A stretch of 64,000 nucleotides of DNA from the NCBI RefSeq assembly GCF_016756775.1, contig NZ_JAERMU010000008.1:177356-241355 (forward strand), in the 5' to 3' direction. The notes beneath the pieces were generated by a model. The model was not told the DNA's origin. It saw nothing but the letters and a program-made list of their open reading frames with translations, and searched no databases. This document shows positions 1-9,373 of this stretch, in pieces. Position numbers and translations under genes: made by a program. The DNA is from Dryocola clanedunensis subsp. sulfonylureivorans (lineage in GTDB: Bacteria; Pseudomonadota; Gammaproteobacteria; Enterobacterales; Enterobacteriaceae). Each line of letters starts with the position of its first letter. The stretch's first letter is position 1.

Positions 1-401
1 ATTGCCGCGTTCGGGTCGATATATTTAACCAGCTCATCCACCGACACCGCGATCCCGGCGCGCTGCAGCCAGGGTTCAATCGCCAGCAGCGGAGCTATCA
101 ATGATGAACGGTACTGCGGCAGGGTTCGCGCCAGCTCATTAAGGGACGTGCCAAGATAGGCCAGCAGCAGCACCATCAGCATCACTATCGCCATGACGAC
201 AAACGAGATCGCCAGAACTCGGGGCACCCTTAAACGTTCCAGACGACGGATCAAAGGGTTAAGAATGACCGCGATGAACATCGCCAGGATAAAGGGGACG
301 ATCATATCGGCGGCCACTTTCACGCCGGCCATAATGATGATCAGCATCCCAGCCATAATGACAGCTTTTAATCCGCCAGGGGTAATAATGGGTTTTGCCA
401 T
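1..401 (-). CDS. tqsA: TqsA (YdgG), AI-2 exporter family membrane protein, N-terminal 133 residues
   Basis: Partial gene running off the left edge, so only the N-terminus is visible. The ATG at 401 opens [16 protein letters not shown], close to the E. coli TqsA start, followed by two hydrophobic segments (about residues 13-45 and 62-83) and the family-typical run [13 protein letters not shown]. TqsA belongs to the AI-2E/PerM family of multi-pass inner-membrane proteins and is linked in E. coli to autoinducer-2 export and biofilm behaviour. It is divergent from mdtJI, as in E. coli. The identity is recalled from sequence and supported by synteny; the C-terminal half cannot be judged. Confidence 0.93.
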   Translation of the reverse strand, partial: MAKPIITPGGLKAVIMAGMLIIIMAGVKVAADMIVPFILAMFIAVILNPLIRRLERLRVPRVLAISFVVMAIVMLMVLLLAYLGTSLNELARTLPQYRSSLIAPLLAIEPWLQRAGIAVSVDELVKYIDPNAA

Positions 402-664
402 GTAACGAGATTCTCCACATCATGGTGAGGAAAAAAATCGCCGCCGCTTTTGCCTGCGCGAATAATTTATCCTTTGTTAACGATATAATACGGGGAAGGG
501 GGCCGCGTGACACAATTATTTTAGTGTCCGGCAAAGTAAAGAAGTGAAAAAGGGCGGCAGGACATTCCTTAAATATGGTATAAATCCGGCGTGTTTAACT
601 ACCGAGGACAATTGACTATCCGCAACTGATGAGAAGCAACCCCCGCGGATATGTTGTGAAAATC

Positions 665-778
665 ATGGACATTATGAGTGCGAACAAGCTGTTCAGAACG
701 TTATTAATGAACCACCGCGTCATCCTCTCTTCTGCTTTATCCCTGGCTGGTGAACAACACTGGCGCAACGCGCTGTAG
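665..778 (+). CDS. Short upstream ORF of mdtJI (candidate MdtU-type leader peptide)
   Basis: An open frame of 37 codons in the 514-bp gap between tqsA and mdtJ, ending 137 bp before the mdtJ start. A second ATG at 674 would give 34 residues. The peptide is basic in the middle (KLFRTLLMNHRVI) and ends SLAGEQHWRNAL. Neither start has a strong ribosome-binding site. In E. coli a small upstream ORF is reported to control mdtJI translation or termination in response to spermidine, and position and size fit that role here. I did not verify similarity to the E. coli peptide. Nothing else convincing is seen in 402-664 or 779-905, which should contain the divergent promoters. Confidence 0.45.
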   Translation: MDIMSANKLFRTLLMNHRVILSSALSLAGEQHWRNAL

Positions 779-915
779 TCCCGCTCTCCTGCATATTCCT
801 GCACGCAAAACGCTTGCGCTGTAAGGTTTTTTGACGATCTATTTTTAGCCTGCCTGTCGCCGTTGGCGATATTGCATGCTGTTGCACCGTTATTTTCTCT
901 GTCAGGAGAGAAATC

Positions 916-1290
916 ATGATTTACTGGATTTTATTAGGACTGGCAATTGCCACGGAAATTATTGGCACCTTGTCGATGAAATGGTCGAGCGTGAACGACA
1001 GTAACCTCGGTTATATTTTCATGCTGGGTATGATTACCCTTTCTTATATTTTACTGTCGTTTTCTATTAAGCGCATTGCGCTGGGCGTGGCGTATGCCAT
1101 GTGGGAAGGGGTGGGCATTCTGTTCATTACGCTGTTCAGCGTTTTGTTGTTCGATGAAGCCATCTCTGCATTAAAAATTACCGGGTTAGCGACGCTGGTC
1201 ATTGGGATTGTCTTAATTAAATCGGGGACCAGTACCAAAACGAATCGCGACGATAAAACAGAGCGTGGAGGCGATCATGCCGTCATTTGA
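916..1290 (+). CDS. mdtJ: MdtJ, SMR-family spermidine export subunit
   Basis: A 124-residue small multidrug resistance protein with four predicted membrane helices. It begins [19 protein letters not shown], with the conserved membrane Glu at residue 14, and carries the SMR signature around [14 protein letters not shown]. MdtJ works as a heteromeric partner of MdtI to excrete spermidine across the inner membrane. The ATG at 916 follows AGGAGA at good spacing. The C-terminal tail (about residues 105-124) is polar and differs from E. coli. It overlaps mdtI by 14 bp, so the two are translationally coupled. Confidence 0.95.
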   Translation: MIYWILLGLAIATEIIGTLSMKWSSVNDSNLGYIFMLGMITLSYILLSFSIKRIALGVAYAMWEGVGILFITLFSVLLFDEAISALKITGLATLVIGIVLIKSGTSTKTNRDDKTERGGDHAVI

Positions 1291-1606
1291 ATGGGTACAC
1301 GCGCTCTGGCTGCTGCTGGCAATAGTGCTTGAAATCGCGGCGAATATTTTTCTTAAACAGTCGGATGGCTTCCGCCGTCTGGGGTACGGCGTGCTCTCTT
1401 TACTGTCGGTTCTTGCGGCGTTCAGCGCCCTGGCCCAGGCGGTCAAAGGTATTGAACTTTCCGTTGCCTACGCGCTATGGGGTGGGTTTGGCATTGTCGC
1501 CACCGTGGCCGCAGGCTGGATCTTATTTGGTCAACGCCTGAACCGCAAAGGCTGGCTGGGACTGGCCGTATTGTTAGTGGGCATGGTCATCATAAAATTT
1601 GCCTGA
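1277..1606 (+). CDS. mdtI: MdtI, SMR-family spermidine export subunit
   Basis: A 109-residue four-helix SMR protein, the length of E. coli MdtI. It starts [20 protein letters not shown] with the membrane-embedded Glu, and contains [17 protein letters not shown] and a C-terminal [11 protein letters not shown]. The ATG at 1277 is chosen over an in-frame GTG at 1265 because it matches the E. coli start; GGAGGCG lies 6-12 bases upstream inside mdtJ. It forms the spermidine exporter with MdtJ. The gene is followed by a convergent ydgD. Confidence 0.95.
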   Translation: MPSFEWVHALWLLLAIVLEIAANIFLKQSDGFRRLGYGVLSLLSVLAAFSALAQAVKGIELSVAYALWGGFGIVATVAAGWILFGQRLNRKGWLGLAVLLVGMVIIKFA

Positions 1607-1682
1607 TGTATCATCGCAGTCTGTGAGCGTTGCTCAGCCAGTGCCGATATATGACCCGTTACGGGAGCAGTGGCGGGACTAA

Positions 1683-2489
1683 CTATTGTGTCGCCAGCTG
1701 CTCCAGCCGGTCACGGAAGCCGGTGACGGAGATTGCCCGGTTGTCGGCGCGGTAGCGATCTTTCGCCGCGGGGGCTGAGCTTTGTACGGCGATCAGCTGC
1801 CAGCCGTTATCTATTTTCAGCATCAAAGGTGAACCGCTGTCGCCGGGCAGGGTGTCGCACTGATGCGAGAGCACCGTTTTCTGAGCCCAGCCCGTGATCA
1901 GGCAGTCGCTGTGGGTATAAAGATCGTCGAGATGATCTTCAGGGTAGCCTGACTGCGTGACCTTTCTGTCCTGCGATTTCAGCAGCTGGGTCAGGGCGTC
2001 GCGATCGCCTTCGAAGAGGGGCAATGGGGTAATCCCGGAAGGAGGGTTATGCAAAATAACCAGCCCAAAATCATGGGGGGCAGCGCCTGCCGGCACAATC
2101 CAGCCGTCACCATCCGGCTTCAGCCGACGACCGAGGGTGCTCTCTACGCGACCCTCGATGTCATGAATTTCGTAGCGCCATTTCCCTTTATCAGAGATGA
2201 AGCGCAGGGCGACCGCCCGATCTGGTTTACCGCGTGGAGGTTGTAGCAGACAGTGCCCGGCGGTCAGCGCCAGATGGGGGGAAATCAGTGTGGCCGTGCA
2301 GAGATTGCCGCTGGCGGTTTCTAACTGGCCGATGGCGTCCCACGGACTGTCAGCCGGGTTAGCGACACGCACACGGTCATCGTTGCCAAAAAACAACGTT
2401 TTTACATCCGCCGCGCTGTTATCACCAGCGTGGGCGAGGGCCGCAATTAACAACAACGCTCCTGGCAGCAAAATTACTTTTTTTTGCAT
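1683..2489 (-). CDS. ydgD: YdgD, secreted trypsin-like serine protease
   Basis: 268 residues with a clear Sec signal peptide ([21 protein letters not shown]). The S1 fold is marked by the catalytic triad in order: His in LTAGHCLL, a probable Asp in PHDFGLVIL, and Ser in [10 protein letters not shown]. Cysteines are placed for disulfides, consistent with a periplasmic protein. E. coli YdgD is the orthologue by position between mdtI and asr; its substrate is unknown to me. It looks catalytically intact. Confidence 0.92.
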   Translation of the reverse strand: MQKKVILLPGALLLIAALAHAGDNSAADVKTLFFGNDDRVRVANPADSPWDAIGQLETASGNLCTATLISPHLALTAGHCLLQPPRGKPDRAVALRFISDKGKWRYEIHDIEGRVESTLGRRLKPDGDGWIVPAGAAPHDFGLVILHNPPSGITPLPLFEGDRDALTQLLKSQDRKVTQSGYPEDHLDDLYTHSDCLITGWAQKTVLSHQCDTLPGDSGSPLMLKIDNGWQLIAVQSSAPAAKDRYRADNRAISVTGFRDRLEQLATQ

Positions 2490-2597
2490 ATCACTCTCTG
2501 ATGGGGCGATTAATTCTGATTATGTATAAACCCGCTGAATGGGGTAACTATAGACGGGTAACGCTGAAAGTGGGAGTAAAAACAGGGTGCTACGTTC

Positions 2598-2681
2598 CTA
2601 AAACCAGAAACTAAAGGTAATGACGCCGCAGATTATCAGCAGCGAGAGGATGATTTCAAAACCGTAGCGTCGCAGCATCAT
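2598..2681 (-). CDS. ydgU: YdgU, 27-residue single-span membrane protein
   Basis: A small gene between asr and ydgD. It opens MMLRRYGFEIILSLLI and ends FSFWF, giving one hydrophobic helix after a short basic N-terminus. E. coli YdgU occupies the same place, has similar length and a similar basic-Tyr-Gly-Phe-Glu-hydrophobic pattern. GAAGGGCGG upstream is an acceptable ribosome-binding site, better spaced for the second ATG at 2678. In E. coli it lies just downstream of asr; here a full terminator hairpin and a repeat element intervene. Function unknown. Confidence 0.7.
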   Translation of the reverse strand: MMLRRYGFEIILSLLIICGVITFSFWF

Positions 2682-2690
2682 CCGCCCTTC

Positions 2691-2836
2691 AGAAAGAAAC
2701 ACCCGGCAAGCCGAGTTAATGAACCTTTGTCGTAGATCGGATAAGCGCAGCAGCATCCGACATCGCGAGCGTCACTAGCAGATGACGCTACGCCTGTCCC
2801 CCTAAGAAACTCCAGAAAGAAACACCCGGCAAGCCG
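2691..2836. repeat. 23-bp direct repeat flanking a REP-like insertion
   Basis: AGAAAGAAACACCCGGCAAG plus CCG occurs at 2691-2713 and again at 2814-2836. Between the copies are about 100 bp containing REP-like palindromic pieces (GGATAAGCGCAGCAGCATCC and GAGCGTCACTAGCAGATGACGC). The right copy belongs to the intact asr terminator; the left copy has lost the second hairpin arm. This looks like a REP unit inserted or duplicated within the asr-ydgU spacer. Confidence 0.6.
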
Positions 2837-2845
2837 GGTGTTTTT
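2822..2845 (-). terminator. asr terminator
   Basis: Perfect 9-bp stem ACACCCGGC/GCCGGGTGT around an AA centre. On the minus strand it follows the asr stop codon and is trailed by TTTCTTTCT; on the plus strand it is trailed by TTTTT, so it may work both ways. Confidence 0.75.
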
Positions 2846-2882
2846 ATGGGGGAGGTCGTTCAGCGGGATAAACCCGATAAAC

Positions 2883-3215
2883 TTAAGCTGCTGGCTGTGC
2901 GGCTGGTTTGGCTGCAGCTGGTTTAGCCGTGGCTGCGGCTGCTTTTTTATGGTGCTTTTTAGCCGCCTGGGCTTTCTGAGCTGGTTTTGCCGCGTCTGTC
3001 GTTACGGCTGCTTTTTTGTGGTGCTTTTTAGCGGCCTGAGCTTTCTGCTCGGTAGCTGCTTTTTTGTGTTTTTTATGGTGGGTAGATTTAGCCGGTGCTT
3101 TAGCGTGTGTGGTCGCCGTCGCAGCAGGTGCCGGCGCAGCAGCAGTTTCAGCAGCGAAAGCAGCGGAAGATAAACCCATCAGTGCAGCAACGGTCAGCGC
3201 TAATACTTTATTCAT
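2883..3215 (-). CDS. asr: Asr, acid-shock periplasmic protein
   Basis: 110 residues: signal peptide [21 protein letters not shown], then a low-complexity Ala/Lys/His-rich mature part. The unit [12 protein letters not shown] appears twice (about residues 59-70 and 83-94) and is preceded by a related [10 protein letters not shown]. coli Asr is 102 residues, strongly acid-induced and located in the periplasm, where the basic repeats are thought to protect proteins. An RstA-type box lies upstream at 3319-3332, in keeping with known RstA control of asr. Confidence 0.93.
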   Translation of the reverse strand: MNKVLALTVAALMGLSSAAFAAETAAAPAPAATATTHAKAPAKSTHHKKHKKAATEQKAQAAKKHHKKAAVTTDAAKPAQKAQAAKKHHKKAAAATAKPAAAKPAAQPAA

Positions 3216-3318
3216 CTCGACATCCTCGAATTTGGTTTTTATGTAACCCCACGATGGGGCCGTTGAGATGACTATAGGCCTGTGGCTCAGCGCCTTCAGT
3301 GAGTGATTGGTATCGGCG

Positions 3319-3332
3319 TGTAACGCAATGTA
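3319..3332 (-). promoter_or_regulatory. RstA-box-like site upstream of asr
   Basis: On the minus strand the site reads TACATTGCGTTACA. It fits the published RstA box TACATNTNGTTACA except for one base (G instead of the central T). It lies 104 bp upstream of the asr start codon, a reasonable activator position. Confidence 0.65.
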
Positions 3333-3389
3333 CGAAGAGGGGACGAGGCGTGTTAAAACGCCGGGAACCGTGGCTCCCGGCGCAGGAGG

Positions 3390-4874
3390 TTACAGATAAC
3401 GTGATTCTAAATGTTGACGGAAATACAACGGATTGAGGTCTTCACCGGTGGCATGGGTCATCAGCTGCGAAGTGGTGAATCGGCTGCCGTGCTGCCAGAT
3501 ATTCTGACGCAGCCAGTCGAACAGCGCGGTGAAACTTCCTTCGGCGATATCACTTTCAAGCTGTGGCAGGGCACGGCTGGCGGCATTGAACAGCTGGGCG
3601 GCGTACATTGCCCCTAAGGTGTATGACGGGAAGTAGCCAAAGGCACCGTCCGTCCAGTGAATGTCCTGCATGCAGCCGTTGCGGTAGTTGTCTTTGGTGG
3701 ACAGGCCCAGCCAGTGCTGCATTTTCTCATCCCACAGCGCGGGGATATCGTCCACTTCGATGTCGCCATCAATCAATGCACGTTCAATTTCGTAGCGCAA
3801 AATGACGTGCGCCGGATAGCTCACTTCATCGGCATCCACGCGGATAAATCCTCGTTCTACGCGCTGGTTCACGGCGATGAAATTTTGCGTCTCGAAAGCT
3901 GGCTGGTTACTGAAACGAGCAATAATCTTCGGCAGCAGCAGGTTGAGGAACGCTTTGCTGCGCCCCAGCTGCATTTCGAAGAACAGGCTCTGGGACTCAT
4001 GAATGGCGGTTGAACGAGCAAGCGCCACCGGCTGGCCCAGCCACTCGCGCGGGAGGTTTTGTTCGTAGCTGGCGTGGCCAGTTTCGTGGATCACGCCAAA
4101 CAGCGAGGTAATCAGATCGCTTTCGTCATAGCGGGTGGTGATGCGGACGTCTTCCGGCACGCCGCCGCAGAACGGATGTGCGCTGACGTCCAGGCGGCCG
4201 CCATTAAAGTCAAAGCCCAGCATCCGCATGGTGTCCAGGCCCAGCTCTCGCTGAGTCCCGGTAGCAAACGGGCCGACAGGATCGACCGCTGGCCGACTGG
4301 ACTGCTTATCAACAACCTTTTGCAGGAGGTCTGGTAACCAGCTCCGCAGGTCGCCAAACACCACGTCCAGCTTTTCGCTCGTCATACCCGGCTCGTAAAG
4401 ATCGAGCAGGGCATCATATGGGGATTTCCCTTTAGCATCGGCCCGCAGCCTGGCTTCTTCGCGGCTGACGCGAACAACCTCTTTCAGATTGGTCGCGAAA
4501 CCCTGCCAGTCATTTGCCGGACGCTGCGTGCGCCAGCCGTGCTCGCAGCGGGAGCCAACCAGCGACTTCTCTTCAACCAGCGAGTCAGGTAACACTACGG
4601 CTTCCTGATACTGGCGAGTCATTTCACGCAGGTTCGCGCGTTCGACGTCATTAAGATCTTCCTGAGCCGCGGCCTGCAGGAAAGTGACCGTTTTCTTATC
4701 GGTCAGAATCTGGTGTTGCAGGACACTCAGCTCGGCCAGCGCCTCAGCGCGAGCGGTGCTGCCGTTTGGTGGCATATAAGTAGACATATCCCAGCCAGCG
4801 ATAGCAGAGAGATGACCGAAGCGGGACAGGCGGCGGAAGGTGCGGGTGAGATGGTTATAGTTTTGCTTTTCCAT
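3390..4874 (-). CDS. M32-family metallocarboxypeptidase (carboxypeptidase Taq type)
   Basis: 494 residues, the usual size for peptidase family M32. Family motifs are present in order: HPFCGG, DVRITTRY, the zinc-binding HETGH (about residue 264), HESQSLFFE, and the C-terminal GCMQDIHWTDGAFGYFPSYTLGAMYAAQLF. It should be a cytosolic zinc carboxypeptidase removing C-terminal residues from peptides. It stands alone between asr and ynfM, where E. coli has no such gene, so it is an accessory insertion relative to E. coli. The ATG at 4874 has no close alternative. Confidence 0.9.
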   Translation of the reverse strand: MEKQNYNHLTRTFRRLSRFGHLSAIAGWDMSTYMPPNGSTARAEALAELSVLQHQILTDKKTVTFLQAAAQEDLNDVERANLREMTRQYQEAVVLPDSLVEEKSLVGSRCEHGWRTQRPANDWQGFATNLKEVVRVSREEARLRADAKGKSPYDALLDLYEPGMTSEKLDVVFGDLRSWLPDLLQKVVDKQSSRPAVDPVGPFATGTQRELGLDTMRMLGFDFNGGRLDVSAHPFCGGVPEDVRITTRYDESDLITSLFGVIHETGHASYEQNLPREWLGQPVALARSTAIHESQSLFFEMQLGRSKAFLNLLLPKIIARFSNQPAFETQNFIAVNQRVERGFIRVDADEVSYPAHVILRYEIERALIDGDIEVDDIPALWDEKMQHWLGLSTKDNYRNGCMQDIHWTDGAFGYFPSYTLGAMYAAQLFNAASRALPQLESDIAEGSFTALFDWLRQNIWQHGSRFTTSQLMTHATGEDLNPLYFRQHLESRYL

Positions 4875-4945
4875 AGGGCCTCGCGAGTATTATTGACGCA
4901 GCGAAAATAACAAAAAGCGTAAATAAACACGAGGCCCGACGGTGG

Positions 4946-6196
4946 TTAGTGTGTGCGATGATGCAAACGCGTGCCGGTCAGCAGGGCAACCACCAGCAGA
5001 GAGCCGATAAAACCGGCCACGCCGTTCCAGCCAAACTGGTGCCAGAACACACCACCGAGGGTACCGGCAATGCTGGATCCCAGGTAGTAGCTGAACAGAT
5101 AGAGTGAGGAGGCCTGACCTTTGGCTCGTCTGGCGCGCGGACCTATCCAGCCGCTGGCGACGGAGTGCGCGGCAAAGAAGCCGGCGGAGAACAGCAGCAT
5201 GCCGCCAAAGATCGCGACAAGCGGCGAGAAGACGGTGAGCAGAAGCCCCAGCAGCATAATGCCGATGGAAAACAGCATCACCGGGCCGCGGCCAAATTTC
5301 GCGGTCATCGCGCCTGCTTTAGGGGAGCTCCATGTGCCCGTCAGGTAAGCAACGGACAGCAGGCCCACCACGGCCTGGCTCAGGAACCATGGGGCCTGCA
5401 TCAACCGATAGCCAATGTAGTTAAACAGCGTAACGAACGCCCCCATCAGCAGGAAGCCTTCGGCAAACAGCAGCGGTAAACCCTGGTCGCGCCAGTGCAG
5501 ACGAAGGTTGATAAACAGCGTTTTCGGACGCAGGGAAGAAGGGCGGAAGTGCCGCGATTCAGGCAGGATCTTCCAGAACATCAGCGCCGAAGCCAGGGCA
5601 AAACAGCCGATGGCGGCGATGGCGATGCGCCAGCTAAAGAAGTCCGTTATCACCCCGCTCAGCAGGCGTCCGCTCATGCCGCCGATAGAGTTACCGCTGA
5701 TATACAGCCCCATAGAGAAAGCCACCACGCTCGGGTGGATCTCTTCGCTCAGGTAGGTCATGCCTACTGCCGCCACGCCGCTGAGCGACAAACCAATTAG
5801 CGCTCGCATTATCAGGATGCCGTGCCAGCTGGTCATCATGGTCGACAGCAATGTGCAGCAGGAGGCCAGCAGCAGGGCGGTGACCATCACCGGTTTACGG
5901 CCAATCGCATCGGACAGCGGGCCGGTAAACAGCAGGCCAATGGCCAGCATGCCGGTAGAAATGGAAAGGGAGATACTGCTGCTGGCAGGGGTGACGCCAA
6001 ACTCCTGTGAAAGCACCGGCAGTATGGGCTGCACGCAATAGAGCAAAGCAAAGGTAGCAAGCCCGGCGGAAAAGAGTGCGAGGGTGACGCGCATGAACTG
6101 CGGCGTTCCGCGCTTAATATAAAGAGGGGAACTGGCTGAAATTCGTTCGTCAACGTCCTGTGCCGGAGCGGTGCTGACGGAGGATATACGGCTCAA
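4946..6196 (-). CDS. ynfM: YnfM, MFS transporter
   Basis: 416 residues with about 12 membrane helices, closely resembling E. coli YnfM through runs such as GLLFTGPLSDAIGRKPVMV and PESRHFRPSSLRPKTLFIN. The start is taken as TTG at 6196 (TTG-AGC-CGT), aligning with the E. coli ATG-AGC-CGT start and preceded by AAGGA; an upstream in-frame TTG at 6202 is the other option. It is related to arabinose/chloramphenicol-type exporters; in E. coli it has been linked to arabinose efflux, but the natural substrate is unclear. Divergent from the LysR regulator ynfL. Confidence 0.92.
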   Translation of the reverse strand: MSRISSVSTAPAQDVDERISASSPLYIKRGTPQFMRVTLALFSAGLATFALLYCVQPILPVLSQEFGVTPASSSISLSISTGMLAIGLLFTGPLSDAIGRKPVMVTALLLASCCTLLSTMMTSWHGILIMRALIGLSLSGVAAVGMTYLSEEIHPSVVAFSMGLYISGNSIGGMSGRLLSGVITDFFSWRIAIAAIGCFALASALMFWKILPESRHFRPSSLRPKTLFINLRLHWRDQGLPLLFAEGFLLMGAFVTLFNYIGYRLMQAPWFLSQAVVGLLSVAYLTGTWSSPKAGAMTAKFGRGPVMLFSIGIMLLGLLLTVFSPLVAIFGGMLLFSAGFFAAHSVASGWIGPRARRAKGQASSLYLFSYYLGSSIAGTLGGVFWHQFGWNGVAGFIGSLLVVALLTGTRLHHRTH

Positions 6197-6306
6197 AATC
6201 AATCCTTACTGCGTGCGTTGCGCTGCGTGATGTCTTTCATTGCAGAGTAGGAAAATGTAAATGTTATGTCTAATATATTAATAATCTCAATTGATACTTA
6301 TAAGAT

Positions 6307-7218
6307 ATGACAATCGAATTACGACATTTGCGTTACTTTGTGGCGGTGGCCGAAGAGCTGCACTTCGGCCGGGCCGCGGCGCGTCTGCGTATTTCGCAGC
6401 CGCCGCTGAGCCAGCAAATTCAGATCCTGGAACAGCAAATTGGTGCAAGGCTGCTGGCACGAACTAACCGCAGCGTCAGCCTGACGGCGGCCGGGACGCA
6501 GTATCTGAGCGATGCCAGGCAGATTTTGAGCCAGGTGGATGCGGCAGCGGCGCGCGCCGAACGATTACATCACGGCGAGACGGGGGAGCTGCGCATCGGA
6601 TTTACCTCCTCGGCTCCTTTTATTAAGAGCGTGTCGGACAGCCTGTCGACCTTTCGCCAGCGCTACCCGGACGTGCATATTCAGATGCGCGAAATCAATA
6701 CCCGCCAGCAGATTGCACCGCTTAATGACGGCGAGCTGGAGCTTGGGCTGATGCGTAATACGCGTCTGCCGGAGACGCTGGACTGGAAGCTGGTGCTGCG
6801 CGAACCCCTGCTGGGGATGGTGCATCGCGATCACCCCCTGGCGACCGCGACCGATATCTCGCTCCAGGATTTGGCCTCGCAGCCCTTTGTCTTCTTTGAT
6901 GCCCATGTCGGGACGGGGTTGTATGATGACATCATCGGTTTGTTACACCGTAACGGAATCTCACCCTATATCACGCAGGAGGTCGGCGAGGCGATGACCA
7001 TCATTGGGCTGGTCTCCGCCGGGCTGGGCGTCTCCATTCTGCCCGCGTCATTTAAGCGCGTGCAGCTAAGCGATGTCGTCTGGCTCCCCCTCAGGGAGCC
7101 AGAGGCGCAGTCAGAAATGTGGCTGGTCTGGCCAAAACATCGGGAGCTTAGCGCCGCCGCGGTTCGCATCAGCACGCTGTTGACCGAAGCGAATTTAGGA
7201 AATAAACAGCTAGTTTAA
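6307..7218 (+). CDS. ynfL: YnfL, LysR-family regulator
   Basis: 303 residues with a LysR N-terminal winged HTH (LRHLRYFVAVAEELHFGRAAARLRIS) and a C-terminal co-inducer-binding domain. It is divergent from ynfM with 110 bp between them, the usual LysR arrangement, so control of ynfM is likely but not proven. The spacer is AT-rich (TCTAATATATTAATAATC) and holds the probable LysR target. Orthologue of E. coli YnfL by position and sequence. Confidence 0.92.
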   Translation: MTIELRHLRYFVAVAEELHFGRAAARLRISQPPLSQQIQILEQQIGARLLARTNRSVSLTAAGTQYLSDARQILSQVDAAAARAERLHHGETGELRIGFTSSAPFIKSVSDSLSTFRQRYPDVHIQMREINTRQQIAPLNDGELELGLMRNTRLPETLDWKLVLREPLLGMVHRDHPLATATDISLQDLASQPFVFFDAHVGTGLYDDIIGLLHRNGISPYITQEVGEAMTIIGLVSAGLGVSILPASFKRVQLSDVVWLPLREPEAQSEMWLVWPKHRELSAAAVRISTLLTEANLGNKQLV

Positions 7219-7332
7219 GGTTAAATATGTGCGTCAAATCACAACCCTACGCAAATATTTGACTCCTTTGCCTGAAGTGTTTAACCATAGCCCAAAGATT
7301 ATTTCGAAGCGCGAAAATAAAGGGAGTCGCAC

Positions 7333-8550
7333 GTGGTTGCTGACAGCCAGCCGGGACACATCGATCAGATTAAGCAGACCAATGCGGGGGTGGTTTACCG
7401 TCTCATCGATCAGCATGGCCCGGTCTCGCGCATCGATCTCTCCCGCCTGGCGCTGCTCGCGCCTGCCAGCATCACCAAAATTGTTCGCGAAATGCTCGAA
7501 GCGCACCTGGTGCAGGAAACCGAAATTCAGGACCCAGGAAGCCGCGGTCGTCCCGCCGTAGGTTTAATGGTGGAAACGGAAGCCTGGCACTACCTTTCCG
7601 TGCGGATTAATCGCGGCGAAATCTCTCTTGGGCTGCACGATCTCAGCAGCCAGCTTATTGTTGAGGACACCGTTTCTCTTCCCCTGGACGACCCGAACCC
7701 GCTGCTGTCGCGCGTTATCGCCCAGGTCGATCAGTTTTTTATCCGCCATCAGGACAAGCTCGAACGTCTCACCGCGATTGCCATTACCCTGCCGGGAATT
7801 ATCGATACGGTGCGCGGCATCGTGCATCGCATGCCGTTTTATGATGTGTGCGATATGCCGCTGGGTGAAGAACTGGAGAGCCACACGGGGGTGCCGGTCT
7901 TTATTCAGCATGATATCAGCGCGTGGACGATGGCGGAGGGGCTGTTTGGCGCCTCGCGTGGCGCGCGTGATGTCATTCAGGTTGTTATCGATCACAACGT
8001 CGGGGCTGGCGTTATCACGGACGGGCGTCTGTTGCATGCGGGTAGCAGCAGCCTCGTCGAGATTGGCCACACGCAGGTCGACCCGTACGGCAAACGCTGC
8101 TACTGCGGGAATCACGGCTGTCTGGAGACGATTGCCAGTATTGAAAGTATCCTTGAGCTGGCCCAGCAGCGTATGAACCAATCGATGGGTTCGATGCTCC
8201 ACGGCCAGCCGCTGACCGTCGAGTCGCTTTGCGATGCGGCCTTACAGGGCGATCTATTGGCGAAAGATATCATTCTCGGCGTGGGGGTCAACGTCGGCCG
8301 CATTCTTGCCATCATGGTTAATTTGTTCAATCCACAAGTTATTCTGATAGGTTCCCCGCTGAACCGAGCGGCGGAAATATTGCATCCGGCCATCGCCGAT
8401 AGCATTCGCCAACAGGCGCTTCCCGCCTATAGCCAGCATATTGCGGTGGAAAGCACGCAGTATAGTCATCGCGGCACGATGGCCGGGGCGGCGCTGGTCA
8501 AGGACGCAATGTATAACGGTTCGTTACTGATTCGCCTCCTGCAAGGATAA
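7333..8550 (+). CDS. mlc: Mlc (DgsA), ROK-family repressor of glucose PTS genes
   Basis: 405 residues, starting with GTG like E. coli Mlc (VADSQPGHIDQIKQTNAG). The N-terminal HTH covers about residues 18-60. The ROK domain includes DHNVGAGVI and the zinc-binding stretch GHTQVDPYGKRCYCGNHGC, and the C-terminus GSLLIRLLQG is required for PtsG sequestration in E. coli. Mlc represses ptsG, manXYZ, malT and ptsHI and is inactivated by binding unphosphorylated EIICB-Glc at the membrane. The gene sits between ynfL and bioD2 as in E. coli. Everything needed for function appears intact. Confidence 0.97.
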   Translation: MVADSQPGHIDQIKQTNAGVVYRLIDQHGPVSRIDLSRLALLAPASITKIVREMLEAHLVQETEIQDPGSRGRPAVGLMVETEAWHYLSVRINRGEISLGLHDLSSQLIVEDTVSLPLDDPNPLLSRVIAQVDQFFIRHQDKLERLTAIAITLPGIIDTVRGIVHRMPFYDVCDMPLGEELESHTGVPVFIQHDISAWTMAEGLFGASRGARDVIQVVIDHNVGAGVITDGRLLHAGSSSLVEIGHTQVDPYGKRCYCGNHGCLETIASIESILELAQQRMNQSMGSMLHGQPLTVESLCDAALQGDLLAKDIILGVGVNVGRILAIMVNLFNPQVILIGSPLNRAAEILHPAIADSIRQQALPAYSQHIAVESTQYSHRGTMAGAALVKDAMYNGSLLIRLLQG

Positions 8551-8677
8551 TCATTTCCATTGATGCAATAAATGTTGCGCTATCTCAAATTGGCCTTTCG
8601 CCTCATCTCTTAGACTTCCGCCACTGAACTATTCATTTTTAAATAAAATTTTTAGCGTATTGCCCTCGGGAGTCATC

Positions 8678-9373
8678 ATGCTTAAGCGTTTCTTTATCAC
8701 AGGTACCGATACCGCAGTCGGCAAGACGGTGGTGTCACGCGCGCTCTTACAGGCGCTGGCAGCCAGTGGCAAAAGTGTTGTCGGCTACAAGCCGGTAGCC
8801 AAAGGAAGCAAAGAGACGCCGGAAGGAATGCGAAATAAAGACGCGCTGGTTTTGCAGAGCGTTTCTTCTCTCACCTTGCCGTATAGCGCAATCAATCCTA
8901 TTGCTTTGAGCGAAGAGGAGAGCAGCGTCAGCCACAGTTGCCCAATCAATTACACATTGCTGTCCGATGGTTTGCAGAACCTGAGCCGACAGGCAGACCA
9001 TGTGGTTGTCGAGGGGACGGGCGGCTGGCGTAGCCTGATGAACGACCTCCGTCCGCTGTCGGAATGGGTTGTTCAGGAGCAGTTGCCGGTGCTGATGGTG
9101 GTGGGGATTCAGGAAGGGTGCATCAACCACGCTCTGCTGACCGCCCAGGCTATCGCCAACGATGGTCTGCCGCTGGTGGGCTGGGTGGCGAACCGTATCA
9201 ATCCGGGTCTGGCGCACTATGCTGAAATCATCGACGTGCTTAGCAAAAAGCTGCCGGGACCGCTGATGGGCGAACTGCCTTATCTGCCGCGCGCCGAACA
9301 GCGCGAGCTGGCGCACTATATCGATCTATCCGTGCTCAGCGGCACCCTGACGGTAAACCGAGTGGGGGCGTAG
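8678..9373 (+). CDS. bioD2: BioD2 (YnfK), dethiobiotin synthetase paralogue
   Basis: 231 residues. The P-loop GTDTAVGKT lies at residues 8-16, followed by [14 protein letters not shown] and the VEGTGGW motif of dethiobiotin synthetases. The ATG at 8678 (MLKRFFITG) is chosen because it matches E. coli YnfK and follows CGGGAG; upstream frame codons have no support. The family carboxylates 7,8-diaminononanoate to dethiobiotin with ATP; YnfK is a second copy that is normally non-essential. Its 3' end overlaps the convergent clcB by 48 bp. Confidence 0.94.
   Translation: MLKRFFITGTDTAVGKTVVSRALLQALAASGKSVVGYKPVAKGSKETPEGMRNKDALVLQSVSSLTLPYSAINPIALSEEESSVSHSCPINYTLLSDGLQNLSRQADHVVVEGTGGWRSLMNDLRPLSEWVVQEQLPVLMVVGIQEGCINHALLTAQAIANDGLPLVGWVANRINPGLAHYAEIIDVLSKKLPGPLMGELPYLPRAEQRELAHYIDLSVLSGTLTVNRVGA

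Noticed and set aside
193..405. 70-codon plus-strand frame at the left edge
   Set aside because: Opposite to the tqsA N-terminus, which is well supported on the minus strand.
7564..8202. 212-codon minus-strand frame within mlc
   Set aside because: Shadow of mlc; no ribosome-binding site or family resemblance.
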